Under the pieces are notes generated by a model. The model worked only from the letters and a program-made list of their open reading frames with translations. It searched no databases and had not been told where the DNA came from. From NCBI RefSeq assembly GCF_016801865.2, contig NC_068938.1, positions 51,910,493-51,974,492 on the forward strand: a stretch of DNA of 64,000 nt. The letters are read 5' to 3'. Position numbers and translations under genes: made by a program. Below, one piece after another: positions 12,060 to 23,818 of the stretch; position 1 is the stretch's first letter; each line of letters begins with the position of its first letter. Source of the stretch: Culex pipiens pallens (lineage: Eukaryota > Arthropoda > Insecta > Diptera > Culicidae).

Positions 12060-13961
12060 CCTAATTTGATTGTTTTAGGCATTTGAAAAGAATGGTATTT
12101 AGCTGAATGTATTTGTTTATGAATTGTAAACTTTTTTTTTAAATAATTTTTCTAAAATGATGCAATGAAATAATAAAAAATTAACGAAATTGTAACTGAT
12201 GAAAAAATGTTACAAAATTATTTTCCAACAGTGTGGATAATGCAAATATTAAAAGAAAAGTTTCTGTAAAAATAAATAAATATATATAAACAGCTACGAC
12301 ACTGTTTGCAATCATAAGTTTAAAAAGGTGTTAGATTTGACGTTAAAAAAATAAATTTAAGCGAGAAAAATCTTTTTGCGTTACTGTGCATAGAAAATTC
12401 ACTAAAATTCATACTTTTTTTTAGTAAAAAAACCGAACATGCTCAGAATTAATGTAAACGCAGAGAAATGCATTTAAATTGGTATAAGCCGATAACACTT
12501 AAATTTCCATTGAAATTTTGAAGGTTTTTGAAATAATTTTTTTGCCCGTGTTTGTTGAAAGACTCACTAAAGTTGGAACGATTGGTTAGGTCCCCACTTT
12601 GCGTTTAGCGATTCAATTTTGTTTGTGAATTAGCATGGGAAAACCCATGTTTTGGATTTTGATACTTCAAAAATCCACGTTTCTCGCTATATTGCCACCG
12701 GAATTATATTCGGATGCTCTAGAAAGTGCTCCACATCTTTACCGAAGAGAGTACGGTGAGGACGTTCTCAAACTTTAAGGAGTTGTTGAGGACCCCATAA
12801 ATGAACCGAAAAATTGCTGTGCTATAAAATCGACTTTGTTATTACACCTTAATGAACAATCAATATCAATATTATCGAAAGCTTTAAATGACAAGCAAAA
12901 AAAAGTTTAAAACCTTCCTTCATTTTGAAAAAATATAAAATCGTTTTACAAATGGTTAAAGAGCCATTTTACATGATCATTCAAAATTGGTCCACGGGCC
13001 ACAAATACTTTGATCACCTCTGATATAAATATATGCTTTCTTCAAGAAACATAGAAACTGTATATTTAAATTATAAAAAAAATAATTCTTCACATATCAC
13101 CTTGGTTTAAGAAAAAAAATCAAGATAACCTTATAGATTGGAGAGTTTTCAAAACGCAAACTGAATGCAAAAAGCCAACAAGCCTGGGAGTAGTGGCTAT
13201 CGTTGGACAAAACCCCATCGATTTTGGCGGCGGTTCAACTTCTGAGGAGAGACTCTGAAAACATTGAAACGTAGAATCTGACGCAAGGCCGAAAAAAAAT
13301 CACCAACAGAAGGATGCTGCAAGAAATGAAAGAACAACGAAGATCTTTTAGTCTGCCGACCGAGCGGCCAAACGGCAATGATGGTCAAAAGCACGAAGGA
13401 CAGAAGAAAGCTCAACACACAAAAAAGGGGGGACCCTTTTCGACTAACAATCAGTTCGAGGGGGAAGGGACTCTTCTCTGATGTTGCTGCTGCTGCTGCT
13501 GCTGGGTGTGTATTGTGGGAAATAAATTTCTTTGATTGTGCCGCAAAATGGCGTCCATAAATAAGTATTACAACTGCAATTAAGTTCTGTCCGATTCAAT
13601 TTCGGCCTGGCGAGATTTCGTTTTTGTGTTTTCTCTTTTTTTCTCGGTAGCGGACGAGAACTGGTTTCGGGGCTTTTGGAAAATCTTGTATGATGCCATG
13701 TTGTTGCATTTGAATCATGGAGGTTGGGCCGATAATGGTTGAATGCAGTTCACTTGCAATTATCGGCATTTTGGATCTGACGTGGAATTTACGGTAAGAT
13801 TTTAATAAACTTTTAATTTTGAATAAATGTACTGTTCATGTTAAGTTCAAAATGGTTTGTGAGTGTGAGGATCGTAACTTCTTTGTAATTGGTTGCTGAT
13901 ATATGATTTTTTTTAATATTCTGAAAAAGTTAGGAAATGATTATCAGAAGACACCACTTCC
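12060..13961. other. Intergenic stretch with degenerate repeats
   Basis: 12280-12560 is a worn relative of the element at 3001-3396 (shared order of AAACATGCT-like, GAAATGCATTTAAATT-like and TTTGAAATAATTTTTTTGCCC-like pieces). 12590-12790 resembles an interspersed repeat. 13150-13560 is GC-richer and contains a CTG run (13479-13502), but no gene was recognised. Confidence 0.4.
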
Positions 13962-13963
13962 TA

Positions 13964-14726
13964 CAGTGTGTAAAAAAAGTATTTACACCCCTTGGGCACT
14001 ATGCACATTCTGTGATGAAACATGTAAAAAAATTAAAGTTTGACAGGAACCTAGTAATACGTTTTGTTCAGAAACTCATGCCAAACATTTTGCTACAAAA
14101 AGCTCATGAAAAGATGATTTCTATAAAAAGTTATATAACAAAAGATCGGAAATTTTATGCCCTTTCTGATGCCACATAGGTTGACTTGTAAATTGTGGAC
14201 CGGTTCAGATGCCGGCGGATTTTCCGACGACGTAATTCCGGGTTGGTACGAAATTCCAACGAAAAATCTGTTAATGCTAATGTTTATTTAGCAATTCTAT
14301 GGTAATATATTGACATTTATTTGAATTAAAAGTTTGCAAATTAAATTTAGATAAGTTTTATATAGAATTTCCAGAGTTATATAAACATTTATACTAAGTA
14401 GTTAGTAAACTTTATATTCAATCCAAATTATTTTTTAAATCAGTCAAGGATGCCTATTTGGAGTTGGGAGACTAGATTTATGGTGATTTGTCAAGAAATA
14501 ACATTATTTATGTTAATTTTTCGAAAGGTGTTATTTTCGTAATAGTATTTGTTATAAAACTTTTTATAGAAATCATCTTTTCATGAGCTTTTTGTAGCAA
14601 AATGTTTGGCATGAGTTTCTGAACAAAACGTAGTACTAGGTTCCTGTCAAACTTTAAATTTTTTACATGTTTCATCACAAAATGTGCATAGTGCCCAAGG
14701 GGTGTAAATACTTTTTTTACATACTG
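13964..14726. mobile_element. Tc1/mariner-type MITE with long inverted ends
   Basis: Inverted ends of about 200 bp begin CAGTGTGTAAAAAAAGTATT on the left and CAGTATGTAAAAAAAGTATT on the right (reverse complement), flanked by TA (13962-13963 and 14727-14728). CAGT ends with TA duplication are typical of Tc1-like elements. The 763-bp body has no transposase, and the open frame in the left arm (13937-14179) is incidental. Confidence 0.8.
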
Positions 14727-14728
14727 TA

Positions 14729-15696
14729 TATTTCAAATTGTATTCAAAATCTGAAAATGATGTTTGGATTTTTCCTGAGAGTATCTTTAAAAAAAATCAA
14801 AAAATCTCATATTGACAGAAAATTATAGAGAATGATTACAACTTACTTGATTCTTACTGCTCAAAGAAAATTTACCGCTTGTTCGCCAATAGACTCAATC
14901 AAATGCATTTCTCGGTTTCTCAAGCACTTTCGTTTTGTCATAAAAGAGTAAGAAATTTCCTCCTTCAGCAGCAATCCTAAAACAATTCCCTCAAACTGCC
15001 ATCATCTCTTTATTATATTCCACTTACAATTGAACTGAACCAAATCGCGGAAAATTCGCTCGTTCTTACCTCTCTGTTCGCAAATCTTCGCTTCAACAAA
15101 AGAAAAACCACTCGACGCGCGCCGAGGGGGAAAATATATCCGCTAAATTTTCCTCCCCCGCACACTTCTCAGCCAAGCAAATCCTTTTAATTTCGTTCAT
15201 CTTTTTCCTTCACGGAACACATAAAAGCAGCGAATTGAAGTTTTTCCACCCCTTCCCCCACCGTAACGTGAAAATATCATCTCAATGGAACCGATTTTCT
15301 TGAAGATTGGCGAAGGAAAATGGCGCTTTTCAAAGCGTGCTAGCAAAGTTTGCTGTGTGAATGACTCGTTTCGGGGATGAATTAAACTTAACCTTTGAAT
15401 TGGATCCACCCGGTTTATTCCCTTTGTTGTTTCCGCGTGGTGGATTGGGAAAAGAGTTTTCTCTCGCGGAATGCGGAGAATTTCCTTTCGGCATAATTTG
15501 AATAAAAGAAGGAGGTTTATAAATTTGCTAACACTTTCCTAAGGGGTTGGGAATGATTGCAAGGTAAATTTTATTCTCAAGATGTAATATTTGAAAGGCT
15601 TTTTTTCAAAGTTCAAATTCAAGTATAATAAAGAAAGAAGGAGGGTAAAATGATTGCATTCATCTAATTTTATTCTAATAAAATTTGATCTTTTTG
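14729..15696. other. Intergenic stretch, no recognised gene
   Basis: Non-coding. GC-rich and pyrimidine-rich patches occur at 15050-15470. No domain, RNA or repeat could be assigned. Confidence 0.4.
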
Positions 15697-16391
15697 TTGC
15701 CTTCCTCACTGAGGTTAGGCTATAATCCTGCTCTAAAAAAAACTTTTTATTAAAAGCTCAAAGACCCACCTTCATGTATACATATCGACTCAGAATCGAA
15801 ACCTGAACAAATATGTGTGTGTGTATGTATTTCTCAGCACTTGCTGAACCGATTTTGACCAAACCAGTTGCAATCGACTTGTTTTAGGGTCCCATACATC
15901 GCTATTGAATTGTTTGAAGTTTCGATTAGCAGTTCAAAAGTTATCTATAAAAATGTGTTTTCACATGTATCCGGATCTCATTTAGATGTATGTATGTTCG
16001 GGTCCATCATCTGACCCATCGTTGGTTAGGTAATCGAGAGACCTTTCCAACGAGTCCTTAACATTGAAGATCTGACAGCCCTGTCTCGAGTTATGATGAC
16101 CTAAACGATATTTGTGTACATTTTTGAAGCCGGATCTCAATTAAATGTATGTAAACGATGTCCGGATCCATCATTTGACCAATCGTTGGTTAGGTAATCG
16201 AGAGACTTTTCCAACGAGTCCACACCATTGAAGATCTGGCAACCCTGTCTTGAGTTATGACCACCTAAGTGATATCTGTGTACATATTTTTTCTGGATCT
16301 AAAAAAAATAGCTGAAATATGTGTCCGAAATACTCATATTACGAATTGTTGGTAAAAAGTGATGAAGGCATCAACCACATAGGTGGGTTTA
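15697..16391 (+). mobile_element. Repeat element with TTGCCTTCCTCAC-type ends and internal tandem duplication
   Basis: Starts TTGCCTTCCTCACTGAGG and ends near GTGATGAAGGCATCAACC, whose reverse complement gives similar ends, followed by AGGTGGGTTT. Contains GACCCACCTTCATGTATACA and a TGTGTGTGTATG run. About 175 bp is repeated in tandem: TCGTTGGTTAGGTAATCGAG occurs at 16020 and 16192. Fragments of the family lie at 25130-25290 (inverted) and 58139-58225. Confidence 0.6.
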
Positions 16392-16414
16392 GCTATTTTT
16401 TTTAAATTCATAGG

Positions 16415-16700
16415 TCATTGCCAATTTCTTTCAAAGTTTATTTCACCCCAACACACCCGAAACACTTGGTCCGAAAAATCAAATCAGGGGACAAACAAAT
16501 ATTTTTTCATAAAACTTCATAATAATAATAAAAATAGTATTCGAATCATCTGAAATCATCTGAAAACAACAAAAATGCAAAAATGCCCTAAAAAAATGGA
16601 ATCGCATGTTTGTCATCAAATATCATGTAAGTGTCTCGCCCTTGACAATTTTACAAAAACTTTTTGTTCAAAATAGAAAAAAAAGTTGAAAAAAATCTTT
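16415..16700. repeat. Degenerate relative of the 3001-3396 / 57226-57652 element
   Basis: Shares scattered blocks with 57240-57420 in the same order (CAAAGTTTATTTCACCCC, ATCAGGGGACAAACAAATA, AAAACTTCA). Too worn to define ends. Confidence 0.35.
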
Positions 16701-16818
16701 TCATTATCATAAATCAAAAAGTTTTTTTTTTAAATTCTAAATTCACTTTCACAGAAAAAACTGATTATTGATTATCTCTTTTCCCTTCAAATCCACATTA
16801 AGCATTAATGGATTGCTA

Positions 16819-16997
16819 CACGGATACAAATCCTGTAAGCTAATTATGGCAACTCTATGTTGTCAAATTTGTTAAAATAGAAATGTTTCCAAAACCGTCA
16901 ATATTTGTTTTTGGTTCCGCGATGTTGGAAAAAAATCTTCGTTTATAAATTCGACAACTTAGAGTTACCGGATTGACTTACAGGATTTCCATCTGTG
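16819..16997. mobile_element. 179-bp MITE with TA target duplication
   Basis: Inverted ends CACGGATACAAATCCTGTAA and, reverse-complemented, CACAGATGGAAATCCTGTAA. Both are flanked by TA (16817-16818, 16998-16999). Interior: GGCAACTCTATGTTGTC and an inverted counterpart GACAACTTAGAGTTACC. Confidence 0.75.
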
Positions 16998-16999
16998 TA

Positions 17000-17843
17000 G
17001 GTAAATAAGGAAATTTTGTTAAGTTTGGTTATACAAGTTTTATAGCTCTTTTTCCTTCATTATTAATTCTCATTTATAACTAATATAACCCTCTAACGCT
17101 TAGAGTTGTATGATTAGCTTAAAAATATTCAAATGAATAAATTTTGGTTTTAAATTGCAGAAAATACTTCAATTTTACCCGCAAAAAGATAAAGTGGGTC
17201 CCAAAGTTAAGCTTAAATTTGTGATATTATTGTTCACAACGATACAGCTTATTTTTCTGAGTACAATAAACCCTTGTATGACCGCAGAGGATTTAAAATT
17301 GATTTTTTATTCAATTTTTAGAAATAAACTTCGCTGCCTTCCTTGACAAAATGTTGAAAAATGAAAAAAAAAGAAGTTATCAGAATTTTTTTTAATGGTG
17401 TTTTCTACCATTGTACATGATCATTGACCTAGGGCTTTAGAACTCTTATTTAAAGGGGAGCACCACCAGAGAAATGAGCAACTTTTTTTGAAAACGCCAA
17501 CACTCGTTTTCCCATCACAGCGCCATAATGAACTTCTGCGGCGGTAGCTTGAACTACCTAGTTGAATGCCCTTCTTAAAAAAAATGATTGCGAATGAAAT
17601 AACGCATTAGTAACGAGTCCGCATCAGTGACGCTTCGTAACGCACATAACGGTTCACATAACATGACATCTGTCAATTGCGTTGTTTTTCATTGACATTT
17701 GTTTGTTTTGCTTTTATTGATTTGTTGTTCGGCGTATCGCTTGTTGTCTCGCTTTTTGCAAGCTCATATTCAAGGTTAAACTTAAAGAATTTTCAAATTT
17801 TAGAGACTTTACAGCAAATTATTCCATTAATTTTAGCACAGCA
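17000..17843. other. Upstream region of PSMG4
   Basis: AT-rich, with GC-richer sequence from 17500. No TATA box was found within about 100 bases of the PSMG4 start, and the promoter cannot be placed. Confidence 0.35.
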
Positions 17844-18206
17844 ATGGCCACTCCCCTGCCGTCCAACTTCAGCTCGCACCTGTGCAGCGTTGAGGTTTGT
17901 GACGTCCAGTACAACATGCGGATCCTCAAGATGAAGGACTCGGTGTTCATATACATTGGCGAGAATAAAGCGGAGAACTTTGACGAAATGGCAATGGCTC
18001 TACCCACGGAGACTAGCGAAATTTGCTCCACCACCATTATGGGAGAAGTGGTGGGTTGTGGTTCGGAAGACCTGGCCCAGAAGTTGGCCAGAAAGCTGAA
18101 GAAACAGGTCTACCTCAGTGCCAACGTGCCGAACGACCGGATAGTTCGGCCCTCGATTGAGCGGAAGCTGTTCGAGGAGATCAACAACAATCGGGAATGC
18201 TTTTGA
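17844..18206 (+). CDS. PSMG4: Proteasome assembly chaperone 4
   Basis: A single-exon frame of 120 residues, close to the usual size of this family (about 120 residues). In the family, PAC4 pairs with PAC3 in the cytosol and helps assemble the alpha ring of the 20S proteasome. Visible features are an N-terminal strand region (FSSHLCSVEVCDVQYNMRIL), the segment DSVFIYIGENKAENFDEMAMAL, a glycine-rich turn GEVVGCGSEDLAQKLARKL starting a helix, and the C-terminal PNDRIVRPSIERKLFEEI typical of PAC4. The ATG in GCAATGG is the first in this frame and gives a full-length protein. AATAAA signals follow at 18304 and 18368. No neighbour suggests an operon-like link. The assignment rests on overall pattern, with no search run. 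Confidence 0.85.
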   Translation: MATPLPSNFSSHLCSVEVCDVQYNMRILKMKDSVFIYIGENKAENFDEMAMALPTETSEICSTTIMGEVVGCGSEDLAQKLARKLKKQVYLSANVPNDRIVRPSIERKLFEEINNNRECF

Positions 18207-18303
18207 GGTGGAATAATAAGGATATGGATGTGGAAGGTTCCCTCAATACTGCCTGGAATTTTGTAGGTATTAGCTCAACAATACCGCTTATGCTAACAAA
18301 TGG

Positions 18304-18309
18304 AATAAA
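18304..18309 (+). terminator. Polyadenylation signal of PSMG4
   Basis: AATAAA, 98 bases after the stop. A second AATAAA lies at 18368-18373. Either could be used. Confidence 0.6.
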
Positions 18310-18399
18310 CATGCTTTGCCGCAGTATATTTTTGTAATCTATTGCTAAATATAAGGAATTAGTCTAAAATAAACTGTGTTTTCTGTCATAATTTTTTTT

Positions 18400-21300
18400 C
18401 CTTCATAAAGGATATAATTGTATTATAAATTGTATGTTCCTAGGATAAGGACGAATTTTATTTAACCAATTGACCTTGACGTATCAATCATCTCTCTTGT
18501 TCTTTATATAAAGGAATTCCAGCAGCCCTAGTACAAGAGAGCACACCGGCATCGAAATTAAAAAATTGCTACAAGGTCAAATAAAGAAAACCATTGAAAT
18601 AATTCATCACAGAATGAGGACAAATTTTGTGTCAGAAAAAAATGTGTTATATTACCTCGTTTCATGTGTAAATTTACATCTTTTGTACGAATAATTGCAC
18701 TTATACACATAAATTGAGGTAAAATTACATTGAAAAAGGGGTAAGTTCAACCATCAAATTACCAACAAAGCTGTCAACCCTCTTCTTCTCTGAATGTGTT
18801 TCGTAATATTTGAAACGTTGACGTATTTTTAAAGTAATGATGAACCAACATCAGACCCCGTTATAAGTACATGCTTTTACCATGTTGCATAAAAGAGATA
18901 TTTGACACAATTTGAGTTATGTAGGTTCAGTACATCAGTTCATATCAAATTAAATTTTTGGTATCAATTCGCTCAACAACATTGCACGAACTCCATTTTC
19001 TGAGTCAATCCAACCAAATAACTGAACAATTTCTCGAAACACAAGACAAATTGCTCAAGGTTGTACATTCACCGCCGCTGCCATCTAACGTTTGCGTGAG
19101 TAACTATCCGTGTTGAACCCATTTAACGGGTGTGCACCACCTAATCGTTGTACTAAGCATGTTGTCTCGCAGTAGTTCAGCTGTACTAATTACACAGAGA
19201 CAATTTTATTTGATAATAAAATTTCCTTAGTTTTGTGCTTTCCGGAAGATTCTTAAAACAGATTGTTTATTGCTTTTAGAAATAACAATTTGAGAAATTT
19301 ATCTTTTTTACGAATACATCAACATTAAAAAAATTTCACTGTGCATTTCAAGGCAGACATCTGCGTGTGTGTTTTGGGTGGATCCCTCTGCACAATGTAC
19401 AACATTGGTTAGCAAGTACGTTTAAAGGCAGTCTAATTTTGGGCATGGATTGATGTGTGCTGCTGATGATTACTCCGTGGAGCTATAATGCTAACGCTCG
19501 AAGGCATTATGGTGTGGTCCAATTGAGAAATGGTAGACAAGAATTTTAACAGCTTAATTGCCGGTCAGATTTGGAATGCACAAAGGTATATTTTTTCATG
19601 ATTCATGAATTGTAGTCGAGATTAAACAACCTTGAAAAACGTTTTTTATTCCATATAAAAGCTACCAGAAACATGCAAGCAGATGAATGAATGAAAGAAT
19701 ATCATGTTTGAGGAGATGAAATTTAAAAAAAGTAATGAAAAGAAATTTATAATCATATTTCAATTGCAATTAATCTATAATAATAATCAGTTATGATTCA
19801 AAATTTTAATTAAAATACATGAATTATCTCGACTTAAATTACATAACGCTCCACGGAACGCACTTTCCTCAAGATTAAAAATGAGTGCACCATCTAAAAC
19901 CGCACCAGCATTTCACTTTGATTAAGATTTACTCCTTTCCGGACAGCTATTGCACACCAATCCACAGATTCAACCACCTAGCACCCTGGCTCAGTCTGGA
20001 CCTCACGTAGCTAATGATGATGCCAAATTGGCAGCATCACGTTGCACAATATTTTCTGCGAAGCTCAAACTCTAGTTTTTTTTTTTATTTTTGCGCCAGC
20101 TTCAGCTTCCTACAATCACCGTCGTCCGTTAATTGAAACCTCCCCCTGGAGAGTGAAACCCAAAGCTTGTGAACAACTTCGCTCGCAAATCCAAGACGCA
20201 ATTTAATCAGTAGTTTTGCAAACTCACTTTCTTCATTCTTCGAAGTTGTGGTCATTTTTTGTTTTAAGGTTGTTTGAAACATAATACAACATCATCATGA
20301 CCACAAAACGAGATGTGATTGGTTTGAGGAGAGTGACTTCCTTGCCGTGATCGATGGTAAGGTGACGAACCCTTTAACAGAGAAGTTACAAAATCCTTAA
20401 CCAAATCTGAGTTAAATTCTTCAAAAATAAATAGTACCGATTTGTCAGAGATTTTCCCCTGCAGTAATATGAGTAGGGTTGCTCTAACCAATCATAACAA
20501 TAATTATTGCTCTTATGTGATTGATTGGTGGTCAACAGCTTAGGTGCTAAGATCAAGTGTAAGGTCTTCTCGGTTCACGCCATCCGTTCCATTTCGCTGA
20601 GCTTCGGTCTCTGTCTGCTTCATGGTTCAATGCGTTCGCCAGCTGGTGCTGTAGTTCACCGATAATTATATTACGTGTAACGCACCCTCAGTCCTCAACT
20701 CAACCCTCCACCATAAACTTTTACTTTCCTCCAACATCTCGAGCAGCATCAGAGAGCTCAACCAAGAGATTTGCGGAAAACAATTGAAGTTGGATCTTGC
20801 TCGGTCTCAGTTCCACCAACAAGGGGGTTCGGTCTCAAGTCGGGCGATTTAGGAAATTTCGCCCAATTTTAACACTCGAGCGAGCGTAACGAAAAAAGCG
20901 TTTGTGCGCGTGCGAATCCAATTGATTTAACGTCTCCAGAGTTTTGAAATTTTATGCCTACTAAAAATGACTGCAGCAACAACATGTTCGACGAGACAGG
21001 GTCTATTGTTGGACATCAAATGTAGCAGGGGTGTGTGTCTTGTTGTTGGTGGATGGCCAACGATCCGAATCGGAGCCGGCTTCTCCTTCGCCACCCCTTG
21101 GGTAGATTTAATTTTTGAAATAGACTCCATATTTTGGTTTGTTTTGATTGCGTAATTCGTAAGTTTCGTGAAAACAAGAGTTGAGCCGGTCTACGCAGGT
21201 GAAAATCTACTGACAGGTTGGTTAAAAGGTTTTATCAAACAACTTGTTTCTGGTAAATTCGAAATTATTTTTAACAATTATTCAAAATTGAGGAAAACCA

Positions 21301-21577
21301 AACAAACTCTTAATCAAAAAGAATTATTCCAGGTAATTTATGCAAACTTTTTACGGTAAAAGTAGTTTAGTTTTAGTGTCACAGTACTTTTTCTGTCCTT
21401 TGGGGGTATCAAAACGACCTTTTTTATCGCCCAAAATAAATAAAAGTTTTGTGACTCATTTGAGCACTGTATTTTTTAAGACCGTCGAGTTGTTGGCTTT
21501 CAAAATCCAAGAAACCATTGCCTCAGTTAGTGACACAAAGAAAATTTAGCTAATTGAGAACAAGATTTTCTCCCCAA
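18400..21577. other. Intergenic stretch between PSMG4 and V-ATPase D
   Basis: No gene recognised. At 18626-18745 a short inverted segment (GTGTAAATTTACAT, then ACACATAAATTGAGGTAAA) may be a MITE scrap. 20550-20940 is GC-richer, with a CGAGCGAGCGTAACG patch that may be promoter-like. 21168-21549 has AT-rich open frames with no resemblance to known proteins. The rest is plain AT-rich DNA. Confidence 0.4.
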
Positions 21578-22318
21578 ATGTCCGCCAACGACCGTCTCCC
21601 GGTGTTCCCCTCCGAAGGCGCCCAACTGGTGCTGAAGAACCAACTGCTGGCAGCTCAGCGGGGCCACGGATTGCTGAAGAAGAAAGCCGAAGCGCTGGAG
21701 ATGCGCTTCCGGGTTATTTTGGGCAAAATTATCGAAACCAAAAACGCGCTGGTGCAGGTGTTGAAAGAGGCGACTTTTGCCTTGGCCGAAACCAAGTTCG
21801 TCGCCGGAGACTTCAACCAGATTGTGCTGGGGAGTGTGGGCAGTGCTGCCATCAAGGTTTACACGACGCGGGATAATGTTGCTGGGGTTATGTTGCCGGT
21901 TTTTGAGTGCTACGATGATGGTCGGGACAGTTACGGGCTGTTGGGATTGGCTAAAGGCGGCCAGCAGATGCAGAAGTTGAAGCAGAACTATCGGAGTGCC
22001 ATCAGTTTGCTGGTGGACCTGGCATCGGAGCAAACTTCGTTTGTGATTTTGGACGAGGTGATCAAAACTACAAATAGACGGGTCAATGCGATTGAGCACG
22101 TGGTCATTCCGAGGATCAATCGGACGCTGATCTACGTGGTATCGGTGATGGACGAGCTGGAGAGGGAAGAGTTTTTCCGCTTGAAGAAGATTCAGGACAA
22201 GAAGAGGATCGCCAAGAAGAAGCAGCAGGCCCTGCAAGCTGCGCTGCTGGAGAGGGGGATAGACGCTCGGTATCAGCCAAGTCTGCTGGACGTAATTGAT
22301 GTCGATGTATTGTTTTAA
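21578..22318 (+). CDS. V-type proton ATPase subunit D (diverged paralogue)
   Basis: 246 residues, the normal length for this subunit, in one exon. Subunit D and subunit F form the central rotor shaft of the V1 sector, coupling ATP hydrolysis to proton pumping across endomembranes. The family signature is plain: an N-terminal block with FPSEGAQLVLKNQLLAAQRG and GHGLLKKKAEAL (residues 29-40), the central DNVAGVMLPVFE, LASEQTSFVILDEVIK, the highly conserved NRRVNAIEHVVIPR, and the C-terminal LEREEFFRLKKIQDKKRIAK coiled coil, ending DVLF. The ATG at 21578 (CCAAATG) was chosen because it aligns with the family start; upstream in-frame sequence has no ATG. Several normally conserved positions differ, so this may be a second, perhaps tissue-restricted copy like the Vha36-2 and -3 genes of Drosophila, or a retrocopy that stayed intact (inference). 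The frame is unbroken. Confidence 0.92.
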   Translation: MSANDRLPVFPSEGAQLVLKNQLLAAQRGHGLLKKKAEALEMRFRVILGKIIETKNALVQVLKEATFALAETKFVAGDFNQIVLGSVGSAAIKVYTTRDNVAGVMLPVFECYDDGRDSYGLLGLAKGGQQMQKLKQNYRSAISLLVDLASEQTSFVILDEVIKTTNRRVNAIEHVVIPRINRTLIYVVSVMDELEREEFFRLKKIQDKKRIAKKKQQALQAALLERGIDARYQPSLLDVIDVDVLF

Positions 22319-22353
22319 TATCTAGAATACATATAAACATCGCATATGGAGGA

Positions 22354-22359
22354 AATAAA
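22354..22359 (+). terminator. Polyadenylation signal of the V-ATPase D gene
   Basis: AATAAA 36 bases after the stop codon, giving a very short 3' UTR. Confidence 0.65.
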
Positions 22360-23818
22360 TAATACGAATTTTGATTACGTGGCCTAGCAATTCCAACCAA
22401 CCTCAATACATTTGTGGGCCGATTTCAAAGCCACAAGTAGCCTTCCTGAATCTCACCATCTTGCGTGTTTGATAACATTTAACCGCAAACCAGATGCTAA
22501 CCAGCCAAGGGTTTCCGACCCCTTCCTGCAAGAAATCCATCACCCACCAGGCAAGTACTCATTACAAAACGTAACGCAGGTACAGCTAATGTTTTCACAA
22601 GATCTGCACAGCAGCGGATGCAACGGCGATGACAACGCCGCTCCGGTTACGGCGGTTAACAAGCTGGTGAAAAATAAAAATTATGAAGCAAAAGGAAAAA
22701 CAGATTTGTACCTTCCATCCCCTCACACTCCGCTCAAGGCAAAATATACTTAGTTGAGCTGTTTTTACTCTCTTTTTGCCTCCCCTCTTCAGTTGCATAA
22801 TCTGTGCAAAACAGCAACCGGCAGAGCAATTTCAGTGCAGCTCAGCTGTTTGTCGCGTCACCGCAGCGTGTAAAAGCAAGCATTAAATTACGTTAAATCG
22901 AGCATTTTGAGACCGCGAGCTCTGGCACCCTTCCGGTTTGAATGGATATGTCGGGTGGTCTCTGGTTTCATGTCCCTCTATTGCCTAAATTTGTTTTTCG
23001 GATATTTTTATCTGTCCCGTGTTCGGGAGGTCATTTTGAGCAACTTTTTTCTACGAAAAACAAAAGTTTTCTTGTTTTATGTCCTTTTTTAATGTTTAGT
23101 ATTTTAATTTGAATTTTTCTTGTTTAGTTTATTTTTGTTTTTGGTAGTATTTGGTCTATTCTACCACCTCCTATCATTACATTTTGGCTATCTATTTTTT
23201 TCATATTTTTAAAGTCACTTTAAAGTCAATTTTTTGTCTTGTTTTTCACATTCGCTGCTATTTTTACCATTGTCATTTAAATTGTAAAAAAATGCGTAGA
23301 GGCATAGTCTAGGACATTACAAAAATTACTGCATACTTATTTTTATTTAAAATAAAAGAAATGTTAAAAAAATCCATAGCCAAAGTTGACCCCACAAAAA
23401 TAAAAATTTTAATAAAATTGGCAAAGTAACATAAAACAAGTACAACTTCCAACCCTAAAATTATCTAAAATTTATAGATTGCTTCTTTTCAATGTTTTTT
23501 AAAGATCAAAAATTGGTTGAAAAAATGATTTTTGACGATTTTTCAGATCGAAGCCGATTTTTTAGATCGGTTAAACAATGTTCGATAAGCAAAAGCATAG
23601 TTCTTGGGTAGGTTTTTGAAAAAATCCAATGAGACAATTATATGAAAGAAGATTTTTCGAGTGCTGAAATAATCAAATTTTACATCGAAAAAAATACACA
23701 TTTTTTGCAATACCGGAAAATTCCTATTGATTTTATTTTCTCAATGGAACTTTCATTTCCTCGCTTGAATGTTCTTTGTAAACCTCGTTAGACTACTCAT
23801 GCTGAAAAAATCTTCTTT
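22360..23818. other. Intergenic stretch, no recognised gene
   Basis: 22400-22760 has an open frame on + with mixed composition and no domain. 22900-23750 is AT-rich, low-complexity DNA. No repeat with clear ends was found. Confidence 0.4.
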
